A program made the position numbers and the translations under genes. From Mariprofundaceae bacterium (GTDB lineage Bacteria > Pseudomonadota > Zetaproteobacteria > Mariprofundales > Mariprofundaceae), in assembly GCA_027035825.1 (NCBI GenBank), contig JALVTX010000181.1, positions 1 through 6,979 on the forward strand: DNA of 6,979 bases, written 5' to 3'. The notes under the pieces are model-generated. The model searched no databases, was not told the origin of the DNA, and saw only the letters and a list, made by a program, of their open reading frames with translations. Positions 1 to 5,436 of the stretch are shown piece after piece; position 1 is the stretch's first letter, and each line of letters starts with the position of its first letter.

Positions 1-34
1 TGCGGCGAATCCACTTGTCCGACTTGATGGCCAT
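1..34 (-). CDS. dcd: dCTP deaminase, N-terminal fragment (runs off the window)
   Basis: Only the first 11 codons are present, reading MAIKSDKWIRR on the minus strand from the ATG at 34-32. This closely resembles the start of many proteobacterial Dcd proteins (M-S/A-I-K-S-D-K/R-W-I-R-R). Dcd is a trimeric cytosolic enzyme that deaminates dCTP to dUTP for thymidylate synthesis. A GAGGAG ribosome-binding site lies at 48-43, 8 nt before the ATG, which supports this start. The gene points away from leuC, and the inverted-repeat element at 75-393 begins about 40 bp upstream of the start codon. The call rests on 11 residues plus a good ribosome-binding site; the rest of the gene lies left of the window. 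Confidence 0.72.
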   Translation of the reverse strand, partial: MAIKSDKWIRR

Positions 35-74
35 GCGACGTGCTCCTCGGCGGCTTGGTGTGAAGGACGGCGAG

Positions 75-393
75 GCTAAGGCATCTCTGCGCAACTCGCC
101 ATAAGCCGCGTTGCGCGTCCAATCGCGATGATCGCAAGGAAGGCGACGTCGGTCGTGGCCGGAGCCACGATGCCAAGGAGCCTGACGCCGCGAGGGCGGC
201 ATTGTGCGCATGGGTAGGGGTGCGCAACCCTTCGGGACAGGGCCTTGGACGCAAGGCTCGGACGGTCTGCGGCGTTGCTCGGCTTGCGCATGGAACCACC
301 ATGCGCCGCGCCTCGCGCCTTGCGCTCGTTCCCCACAGGCATCCCGCAAGGCCGCTGTCGCGGCCATGCCGGGTTGCCCAGAGATGCCTTGGC
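75..393. mobile_element. MITE-like inverted-repeat element 1, between dcd and leuC
   Basis: Imperfect terminal inverted repeats bound this stretch: 75-102 pairs with 366-393, 24 of 28 positions complementary, including an unbroken run of 12 (78-89 with 379-390). There is no room for a transposase. On the minus strand the interior carries a 51-bp core (270-320) identical to part of element 2 at 3471-3743, followed by three blocks in the same order as in element 2: CCCGAAGGG (236-228), CTCGCGGCG (194-186) and CCTTGCGA (139-132). The ends can also be drawn at GGC/GCC (80 and 388) with CTAA on the left and TTGG on the right, so no clear target duplication is visible. It fills most of the dcd/leuC gap. 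That it is mobile is inferred from structure; it could instead be a dispersed structured repeat. Confidence 0.6.
270..320 (-). repeat. 51-bp core repeat, copy 1 (with internal hairpin)
   Basis: This 51-bp segment is the exact reverse complement of 3528-3578. It contains the hairpin GCGCATGG-AACCA-CCATGCGC (as read on the plus strand), an 8-bp stem with a 5-nt loop. Sequence just outside the 51 bp differs between the copies, so identity stops abruptly at both edges. It sits inside element 1. Confidence 0.9.
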
Positions 394-509
394 GCAAGAA
401 GACCAAGAGAAAAGGCGGGCGCGGGCTTGCGTGCGCGGGGCGGCGAGCGGCGCTAGACTCCGGCGACCGTGCGCTGGCGCGGCCATCAATGAATCAAGGA
501 ATCTGGCAG
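394..509 (+). promoter_or_regulatory. leuC upstream region with possible -10 box
   Basis: This 116-bp stretch separates element 1 from leuC and should hold the leuC promoter unless transcription starts inside the element. TAGACT at 454-459 matches four of six bases of the sigma-70 -10 consensus and would place a transcript start about 45 nt before the leuC ATG. No convincing -35 box is found at 16-18 bp; TTGCGT at 427-432 is 21 bp away, too far. I see no leucine-rich leader peptide or terminator/antiterminator pair, so attenuation is not supported. The leuC ribosome-binding site AAGGA is at 496-500. Confidence 0.3.
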
Positions 510-1910
510 ATGGGAAAAACGCTGTTCGACAAGGTCTGGGATCAGCATGTGGTGATGGAGAACGAGGACGGCTCCACGCTGCTGTACATCGATCGCCACC
601 TGATCCACGAGGTGACGAGCCCGCAGGCGTTCGAGGGTCTGCGGCTGGCCGGGCGCAAGCCCTGGCGGCCGTCCGCCGCCGTGGCCACGCCGGATCACAA
701 CGTGCCGACCATGGATCGCGAACGGGGCATTGATGATCCCGTTTCCCGTGCCCAGGTGGAAGCGCTGGACGCCAACTGCCGCGAGTTCGGCATCACCGAG
801 TTCGGCATGGACGACATCCGGCAGGGCATCGTGCACGTGGTCGGCCCGGAGCAGGGGCTGACGCTGCCGGGCATGACCGTGGTCTGCGGCGATTCGCACA
901 CCTCCACCCACGGCGCCTTCGCTTCCATCGCCATGGGCATCGGCACCAGCGAGGTCGAGCACGTGCTGGCCACCCAGTGCCTGATCCAGAAGAAGCCGAA
1001 ACGGATGCGCATCACCGTCGAGGGCCCGCTTCCGGCGGGCGTGACCGGCAAGGACGTGGCGCTCTACATCATCGGTCGCATCGGCACGGCGGGCGGCACG
1101 GGACATGCCATCGAGTATGCCGGGCAGGCGGTGCGCGAACTCTCGATGGAAGGGCGGATGAGCCTGTGCAACATGAGCATCGAGGCAGGCGCGCGCTGCG
1201 GCATGGTGGCCGTGGACGAGGTGACGCTGGAGTACGTGAAGGGGCGGCCCTACGCGCCCAGGGGCGAGCTCTGGGAACGCGCCGAGGCTGCCTGGCGCGA
1301 GCTGCATTCGGATGACGACGCGGCGTTCGATGTCGAGCACGTGTTCGAGGCTGCGGACATCGCGCCGCAGGTGAGCTGGGGGACGAGCCCGGAGATGGTG
1401 GTGCCGGTGACCGGCCGGGTGCCGCGTCTTGCCGAGGCGCGGGACGCCGTGCAGCGCGAGAGCTGGCGGCGAGCGCTGGAATACATGGGATTGCGGGAGG
1501 GAACGCCCATCACCGACATTGCCGTGGACAAGGTGTTCATCGGCTCCTGCACCAATGGCCGCATCGAGGACTTGCGCGCGGCGGCCGAGATCGCGCGCGG
1601 GCGCAAGGTGGCCGCCAGCGTGAAACAGGCGCTGGTCGTGCCGGGTTCCGGCCTGGTGCGCAAGCAGGCCGAGGACGAGGGGCTGGACGTGATCTTCCGC
1701 GAGGCGGGCTTCGAGTGGCGGGAGCCGGGGTGCTCGATGTGCCTGGCGATGAACGCCGACCGGCTGGAGCCTGGCGAGCGCTGCGCCTCCACCAGCAACC
1801 GCAACTTCGAGGGGCGGCAGGGCATGGGCGGGCGCACGCACCTGGTGAGCCCGGCGATGGCCGCCGCCGCCGCGATTGCCGGCCATTTCGTGGATGTGCG
1901 GGCGTTGTGA
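510..1910 (+). CDS. leuC: 3-isopropylmalate dehydratase large subunit
   Basis: LeuC is the iron-sulfur catalytic subunit of isopropylmalate isomerase. With LeuD it converts 2-isopropylmalate to 3-isopropylmalate in leucine biosynthesis in the cytosol. The 466-residue product matches the usual length of proteobacterial LeuC. The 4Fe-4S cluster cysteines are visible: C347 in SCTNGR, and C408 and C411 in GCSMC. Aconitase-family motifs near the N-terminus (ATPDHNVPT, CGDSHTSTHGAF) are intact. The start at 510 gives the standard MGKTLFDKVW N-terminus and has AAGGA at 496-500, 9 nt upstream. An in-frame ATG at 489 lacks a ribosome-binding site, and the open frame further upstream (from 204) is repeat sequence. 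leuD follows after 101 bp. No truncation or missing key residue is seen. Confidence 0.97.
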   Translation: MGKTLFDKVWDQHVVMENEDGSTLLYIDRHLIHEVTSPQAFEGLRLAGRKPWRPSAAVATPDHNVPTMDRERGIDDPVSRAQVEALDANCREFGITEFGMDDIRQGIVHVVGPEQGLTLPGMTVVCGDSHTSTHGAFASIAMGIGTSEVEHVLATQCLIQKKPKRMRITVEGPLPAGVTGKDVALYIIGRIGTAGGTGHAIEYAGQAVRELSMEGRMSLCNMSIEAGARCGMVAVDEVTLEYVKGRPYAPRGELWERAEAAWRELHSDDDAAFDVEHVFEAADIAPQVSWGTSPEMVVPVTGRVPRLAEARDAVQRESWRRALEYMGLREGTPITDIAVDKVFIGSCTNGRIEDLRAAAEIARGRKVAASVKQALVVPGSGLVRKQAEDEGLDVIFREAGFEWREPGCSMCLAMNADRLEPGERCASTSNRNFEGRQGMGGRTHLVSPAMAAAAAIAGHFVDVRAL

Positions 1911-1918
1911 GAAATAAA

Positions 1919-1980
1919 ACCACGAGGACACCAAGGCGCGGAGAAAACCGGTTGTCTTTGTGTCTTCGCGCCCTGGTGGT
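1919..1980. repeat. 62-nt near-perfect palindrome between leuC and leuD
   Basis: The two 31-nt halves pair about a CCGG centre (1948-1951). By eye 26 of 31 positions pair, counting four G-U wobbles; mismatches fall at 1924/1975, 1928/1971, 1930/1969, 1932/1967 and 1945/1954. The ends are ACCAC and GTGGT. The left arm is purine-rich with a loose repeat of about 8-9 nt (ACCACGAGGACACCAAGG), and the right arm is its pyrimidine-rich counterpart. Similar ACCACnAAGGnCAC-type palindromes are, to my recollection, widespread dispersed intergenic repeats in bacteria. It lies between two genes of one operon, so it may form an mRNA hairpin affecting leuC message stability or partial termination. No U-tract follows, so a strong terminator is unlikely. 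Confidence 0.85.
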
Positions 1981-2011
1981 GAATTGATTGTGGTGAACGA
2001 GGGGTTTTGAC

Positions 2012-2650
2012 ATGGACGCATTCACGCGATTGAAGGGATTGGTGGTGCCGCTGGATCGAGCCAACGTGGATACCGACGCCATCATTCCCAAGCAGTTCCT
2101 GAAATCCATCAAGCGCACCGGCTACGGGCCGTATCTGTTCGACGAGTGGCGCTATGCCGACCGTGGCGAGCCGGGCATGGATTGCAGCCAGCGGCCGCTG
2201 CGCGAGGATTTCGTGCTCAACCAGCCCCGCTACCAGGGGGCGAGCATCCTGCTGGCGCGCGAGAATTTCGGCTGCGGCTCCTCGCGCGAGCACGCGCCTT
2301 GGGCGCTGCTCGATTACGGGTTCCGCTGCATCATCGCGCCCAGCTTCGCCGACATCTTCTACAACAACTGCTTCAAGAACGGCATTCTGCCGGTGGTGCT
2401 GGACGCCGGGATCGTGGATCGGCTGTTCGCCGAGTGCGAGGCCACGCCGGGCTACGAGCTGGACGTGGATCTGGCGGCGCAGACCGTGACGACGCCGACC
2501 GGCGATGCCTTCCCGTTCGAGGTAGACGCCTTTCGCAAGCATTGCCTGCTGCATGGCCTGGATGACATCGGCCTCACGCTCACCCATGCCGATGTGATTC
2601 GGGCCTACGAGGCGCGGCGACGCAAGGAAGCCCCCTGGCTGGGAATATGA
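2012..2650 (+). CDS. leuD: 3-isopropylmalate dehydratase small subunit
   Basis: LeuD is the swivelling small subunit of isopropylmalate isomerase and completes the active site with LeuC. The 212-residue product is of normal length. Family hallmarks are the N-terminal LVVPLDRANVDTDAIIPKQ segment (about residues 10-28), the LARENFGCGSSREHAPWAL substrate-binding loop with GCGSSR at residues 87-92, and FADIFYNNCFKNG. The ATG at 2012 has GAGGGG at 1999-2004, 7 nt upstream. It follows leuC by 101 bp, most of which is the palindrome at 1919-1980, and is probably cotranscribed with leuC. In many proteobacteria leuB comes next; here it does not. No defects are seen. Confidence 0.97.
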   Translation: MDAFTRLKGLVVPLDRANVDTDAIIPKQFLKSIKRTGYGPYLFDEWRYADRGEPGMDCSQRPLREDFVLNQPRYQGASILLARENFGCGSSREHAPWALLDYGFRCIIAPSFADIFYNNCFKNGILPVVLDAGIVDRLFAECEATPGYELDVDLAAQTVTTPTGDAFPFEVDAFRKHCLLHGLDDIGLTLTHADVIRAYEARRRKEAPWLGI

Positions 2651-2688
2651 CGGGGCGGTGGATGGCGCGCGCCATGTGCGCGTCCGGG

Positions 2689-2725
2689 GCGCAATCCTTG
2701 CGCTTCCAGGATTGCGGATTTGTGC
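2689..2725 (+). terminator. Possible terminator or alternative-hairpin pair after leuD
   Basis: Two stem-loops compete for the same bases. One is GCGCAA-TCC-TTGCGC (2689-2703, 6-bp stem). The other is CGCAATCC (2690-2697) with GGATTGCG (2709-2716), an 8-bp stem with an 11-nt loop, followed by the weakly T-rich GATTTGTG. The larger stem could be a modest intrinsic terminator for leuCD; the poor U-tract argues for low efficiency. It lies about 60 bp before the lipoprotein gene, so it could also affect that gene's transcript. Confidence 0.35.
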
Positions 2726-2776
2726 CAGAATTATCGGCAAGCAAGGCTGAATGAAAACAATGTTCGGAGGTTTGAC

Positions 2777-3472
2777 ATGTTCGTGAACGCAAAGGGTTCG
2801 ATGACGAAGGCGGCTGCGTTGGCGCTGGCGATGGGCCTGTCGGCCTGCGCGACCACCCCGAACGACCCCAACGCCAAGGCCAAGCAGGGCGCGGCCGCGG
2901 GCGCGGTGCTGGGCGCGGTGGCCGGCGCCGTGATTGGCTACCAGGGCGATCATTCCGGCGGCGCGCTGCGCGGGGCGCTGATTGGCGCCGCGGCGGGCGG
3001 CGCGATGGGCGCCGGCGTCGGACACTACATGGACTTGCAGCAGGCCGAGTTCGAGCGGCAGCTGGAGTCCGAGCGGCGGGCGCACCAAGTGGAGATCGAG
3101 CGCCTGAAGAACGAGAACCTGAAGATCACGATGAACAGCGAGGTGTCGTTCGATTTCGATTCGGCGGCCATCAAGCCGGCCTTCCGGCCGACGCTGGACA
3201 AGGTGGCGGACATCCTGAAGCGCTACCCGCGCACGACGATCCGCATCATCGGCCATACGGACAATGTTGGCTCCGCCGCCTACAATCAGCAGCTCTCGTT
3301 GCGGCGGGCCCAGTCCGTGATGGATTACCTGGTCGCGCGCGGCGTGAATCCCGCGCGCGTGATCGCCGAGGGCCGTGGCGAGTCCGAGCCGCGCGCCAGC
3401 AATGCCACCGAGGCCGGTCGGCAGCTCAACCGCCGCGTGGAGATGCTCATCATTCCGGATCGCGATATCTAG
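2777..3472 (+). CDS. Outer-membrane lipoprotein with glycine zipper and OmpA domain (YiaD-like)
   Basis: The 231-residue product has a lipoprotein signal peptide with lipobox LSAC and Cys24 as the lipidated residue. An alanine/glycine-rich zipper follows (about 38-82, with GAVLGAVAGAVIG and GALIGAAAGGAMGAGVGHYMD), then a charged, probably coiled-coil linker (about 87-115) and an OmpA C-terminal peptidoglycan-binding domain (about 120-227). D162 in GHTDNVG and R177 in LSLRRAQSV match the residues that bind diaminopimelate in OmpA-type domains. This order and size match E. coli YiaD (219 residues). The protein would tether the outer membrane to peptidoglycan. The ATG at 2777 has CGGAGG at 2765-2770, 6 nt upstream; a later Met9 could also give a workable signal peptide. 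Its TAG stop touches the left end of element 2. Orthology to yiaD itself is not proven. Confidence 0.93.
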   Translation: MFVNAKGSMTKAAALALAMGLSACATTPNDPNAKAKQGAAAGAVLGAVAGAVIGYQGDHSGGALRGALIGAAAGGAMGAGVGHYMDLQQAEFERQLESERRAHQVEIERLKNENLKITMNSEVSFDFDSAAIKPAFRPTLDKVADILKRYPRTTIRIIGHTDNVGSAAYNQQLSLRRAQSVMDYLVARGVNPARVIAEGRGESEPRASNATEAGRQLNRRVEMLIIPDRDI

Positions 3473-3743
3473 GGCCTGTTCACGCTTGTTTGGACGGTGT
3501 CGCTGCCGCCCGAAATGCGTCCAATCCAGGCGCGAGGCGCGGCGCATGGTGGTTCCATGCGCAAGCCGAGCAACGCCGAGTGGGCGCATTTCGGGCGCAG
3601 CCCGAAGGGACTTGGCCATGACTCCGTCTCGCGGCGTTATCGCTTGCTCGCGTGCCGCGGAGGGCACGCCACGCGCGCGCTGCCTTGCGAGATCGGAATC
3701 ATGGCCAAAGTCGCCGCCATCCAAACAAGCGTGAACAGGCCCT
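3471..3743. mobile_element. MITE-like inverted-repeat element 2
   Basis: This 273-bp element has near-perfect 27-bp terminal inverted repeats: 3471-3497 pairs with 3717-3743 with one mismatch (3495/3719), beginning AGGGCCTGTTCACGCTTG. No transposase is encoded. Inside are nested inverted repeats: 3508-3522 with 3582-3596 (14 of 15) enclosing the core hairpin, and 3610-3632 with 3687-3711 (a 23-25 nt imperfect arm) enclosing GCGTGCC/GGCACGC. The 51-bp core at 3528-3578 and blocks at 3601-3609, 3628-3636 and 3683-3690 also occur in element 1 in the same order. If the ends are GGCC at 3473 and 3741, the flanks are CTAG and CTGG, possibly a decayed 4-bp target duplication. The structure fits a non-autonomous element; the transposase family is not identified. 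It begins at the stop codon of the lipoprotein gene and may act as its terminator. Confidence 0.78.
3528..3578 (+). repeat. 51-bp core repeat, copy 2 (with internal hairpin)
   Basis: Exact reverse complement of 270-320. The hairpin GCGCATGG-TGGTT-CCATGCGC occupies 3542-3562. In this element the core is itself enclosed by the inverted repeat 3508-3522/3582-3596, built on GCCCGAAATGCG and CGCATTTCGGGC, which is not found in that form around copy 1. Confidence 0.9.
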
Positions 3744-3767
3744 GGTAAGCGTTCCCGGGGCGCGCCG

Positions 3768-3796
3768 TTCCCAAGGCTCGCGTTTGCGTCTAAGCT
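3768..3796 (+). promoter_or_regulatory. Possible promoter for the antiporter pair, giving a leaderless start
   Basis: TTCCCA (3768-3773, four of six -35 bases) and TAAGCT (3791-3796, three of six -10 bases) are separated by 17 bp. A start about 7 nt after the -10 box would coincide with the ATG at 3803. No Shine-Dalgarno sequence precedes that ATG, so a leaderless transcript would explain both observations. Both hexamers are weak matches and the call is tentative. Confidence 0.3.
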
Positions 3797-3802
3797 GGAC
3801 GC

Positions 3803-4261
3803 ATGGGAGCGATTCAGACCGCGAATCTTCCGGGCGTTGGCCGCAAGTACTGGCTGGAGGCCGCCGATGGCGGCCGCATCTCCATCATCGCTTATCATGA
3901 CGGCGCCTTCGAAATCTACCTGACGCCGGCCGGCGAGGAGTTCCCGACCTCGGCCGTGCGCCTGCGCCGCGAAGAGGCGGCGGCGCTCGCGGACGCCTTA
4001 CCGGTCAGCCGCGAGGTGGGCGCTCCCTCTCCGGCGCTGCCGGATGCAAGCTGTGTCGTGGCGCCGGCCGGTTCGCCGGTCATCGGGCGGGAGGCTGCCG
4101 GTCTGCGCGAGGGAAGCGCGTTCGTGGCGGCGATTTCACCCGTGAACGGTAGCGAAGTGGAATCGCCCGTCGGCCGGACGGTGCGGGCGGCGGACATCCT
4201 CTACCTGATGGGCCCGGAGCAAGACCGGGAGGCGCTGGCGCAACGCATCCGGGGCGCATGA
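3803..4261 (+). CDS. KhtT-like regulatory subunit of a cation/proton antiporter
   Basis: The 152-residue soluble product fits the two-part layout of KhtT-type (TrkA-C) antiporter regulators. An N-terminal domain (about 1-62) opens ANLPGVGRKYWLEAADGGRI, like the D/N-LPG-I/V-GRK start of the family. An alanine/proline-rich stretch follows, then a degenerate RCK-C domain (about 88-150) with SPVIGRE and RAADILYLMGPEQDREAL. Such subunits sit on the cytosolic face of a membrane antiporter and gate it in response to a ligand or ions. The gene overlaps the antiporter gene by 4 nt (ATGA), implying translational coupling. No Shine-Dalgarno precedes the ATG. The middle of the protein (about 63-87) is poorly conserved and the RCK-C match is weak, so ligand specificity cannot be stated. 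Confidence 0.8.
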   Translation: MGAIQTANLPGVGRKYWLEAADGGRISIIAYHDGAFEIYLTPAGEEFPTSAVRLRREEAAALADALPVSREVGAPSPALPDASCVVAPAGSPVIGREAAGLREGSAFVAAISPVNGSEVESPVGRTVRAADILYLMGPEQDREALAQRIRGA

Positions 4262-5427
4262 TGCCCTGGCACGGGCCCGGCGGATGGCTTCTGGGGCTGG
4301 CGGCGGCGCTGGGTTTTCTGGCGCTGGCTGGCGGCCTGGGCCTCAAGCTGCGTATCTCGACCGTGCCCGGCTATCTGCTGGGCGGCGTGGCCCTGGGCGC
4401 CGTGTTCCATCCGCCGATGCCGGTGCTGACGGCGCTGATGACGCTGGGCGCGATGCTCATCCTGTTTTTCGTGGGGCTGGAGTTTTCGCCGCGCGAACTG
4501 GGCGGGCGCATGCGCGCGCTCGCGCGGCCCGCGTTCTGGGATGCCGTCGTCAATGCCGGCGCGGCGCTGGCGGCGGCGCTGGCGCTGGGCATGACGCCGG
4601 CCGCGGCGTTGTGCTTTGCGCTGGCGGCCTATGCGTCGTCCTCGGCCATCATTGCCAAGGGATTGATGGACTACCGTCTCCTGGCCCTGCCGGAGGCGGA
4701 ATGGTGCCTGGGATTGCTGGTGGTGGAGGATCTGGTGATGGCGGCGCTGCTGCCGGCGGCGGTCATCCTGCTGGGAACCAGCGCCGGCGTGGGCCTGGGA
4801 GGGATGGCGTTGTCGTTGTTTTCCGGGCTGATGATGATGGGGATGTTGATATTGCTGGCGCGCATCGGTTGGGTGGCGCGCTGGCTGCATCGGCCGGAGA
4901 AGGACCTGACGCTGCTGGCCAGCCTGTCGCTGGTGTGTCTGGTGGCCGGGATCGGGGAGTCCTCGGGCGTTTCGGCGGCGGTGGGGGCGCTGCTGGCAGG
5001 CATGGTCGTGGCCGAGAGCGAAAGCCGGGCGCGCATCGAGGCGCTGCTGGCGCCGCATCGCGAACTGCTGGCGGTGGGCTTCTTTGCCGCCATCGGCGCG
5101 GCCGCGGACTGGCGCTTGCTGGTGGCGGGTCTGCCATTGGCGCTGCCGCTGGCCCTGGTCACGATGCTGGCCAAGCTGGTCGGCGGCTGGCTGGGGGGGC
5201 GAGGCAGCCTGTCGCATGAACAATCCATCCGGCTGGGGCTGATGCTGGCGCCGCGCGGGGAGTTCGCGCTGGTGGTGGCGGCGCTGGCGGTCGGGCAGCC
5301 GTGGGGCGCGGGCTTTTACAACACGATGATTGCTTACGTCTTCATCACGGCCTTGAGCGGGGCGCTCCTGCTGCGGCATCAGGCGGCCGTGGGACGCCGC
5401 CTGGCGGCATGGTTGCCGGAGCTATAG
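4258..5427 (+). CDS. CPA2-family monovalent cation/proton antiporter (KhtU/Kef-like)
   Basis: A 389-residue, highly hydrophobic inner-membrane protein with about 11-13 predicted membrane spans by eye. CPA2 signatures are present: LILFFVGLEFSPRELGG (67-83), AAYASSSAIIAKGLMD (123-138, the discontinuous-helix region), the acidic pair E157-D158 in LLVVEDLVM expected at the ion-binding site, SAAVGALLAGMVVAES (239-254) and LAPRGEFALV (330-339). It ends soon after the last span, with no fused C-terminal RCK/TrkA-N domain as in KefB/KefC, consistent with regulation by the separate KhtT-like protein encoded just upstream. It probably exchanges K+ (or Na+) for H+. Start at 4258 within the ATGA overlap; the adjacent ATG at 4261 is equally possible. 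Its stop lies 9 bp from the stop of convergent rlmN, with no terminator between. Confidence 0.9.
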   Translation: MMPWHGPGGWLLGLAAALGFLALAGGLGLKLRISTVPGYLLGGVALGAVFHPPMPVLTALMTLGAMLILFFVGLEFSPRELGGRMRALARPAFWDAVVNAGAALAAALALGMTPAAALCFALAAYASSSAIIAKGLMDYRLLALPEAEWCLGLLVVEDLVMAALLPAAVILLGTSAGVGLGGMALSLFSGLMMMGMLILLARIGWVARWLHRPEKDLTLLASLSLVCLVAGIGESSGVSAAVGALLAGMVVAESESRARIEALLAPHRELLAVGFFAAIGAAADWRLLVAGLPLALPLALVTMLAKLVGGWLGGRGSLSHEQSIRLGLMLAPRGEFALVVAALAVGQPWGAGFYNTMIAYVFITALSGALLLRHQAAVGRRLAAWLPEL

Positions 5428-5436
5428 ACGCGAGAC

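Noticed and set aside
489..491. Alternative leuC start (MNQGIWQ)
   Set aside because: No Shine-Dalgarno precedes it and family members begin at the MGKTLFDK methionine.
204..509. In-frame N-terminal extension of leuC
   Set aside because: It is open only because the DNA is GC-rich; it crosses element 1 and the likely promoter, and LeuC has its normal length and a ribosome-binding site when started at 510.
394..509. leu leader peptide with attenuator
   Set aside because: No short open frame with consecutive leucine codons and no terminator hairpin with T-tract before leuC.
486..2021. 511-codon minus-strand frame opposite leuC
   Set aside because: A shadow of leuC codon bias; no recognisable domain.
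3497..3748. 83-codon frame in element 2 as a real gene
   Set aside because: No ribosome-binding site or known domain, and the region is built of nested inverted repeats; kept only as a question in the findings.
1250..3898. 882-codon open frame on the minus strand
   Set aside because: It lies antisense to leuC, leuD and the lipoprotein gene and its translation is low-complexity Arg/Ala/His; it also runs through the palindrome and element 2.
4201..5379. 392-codon minus-strand frame opposite the antiporter
   Set aside because: Gln/Arg/His-rich shadow of a Leu/Ala/Gly-rich membrane protein gene; no domain.
5428..5436. Bidirectional terminator between the antiporter and rlmN
   Set aside because: Only 9 bp separate the convergent stops and no stem-loop with T-tract is visible there.
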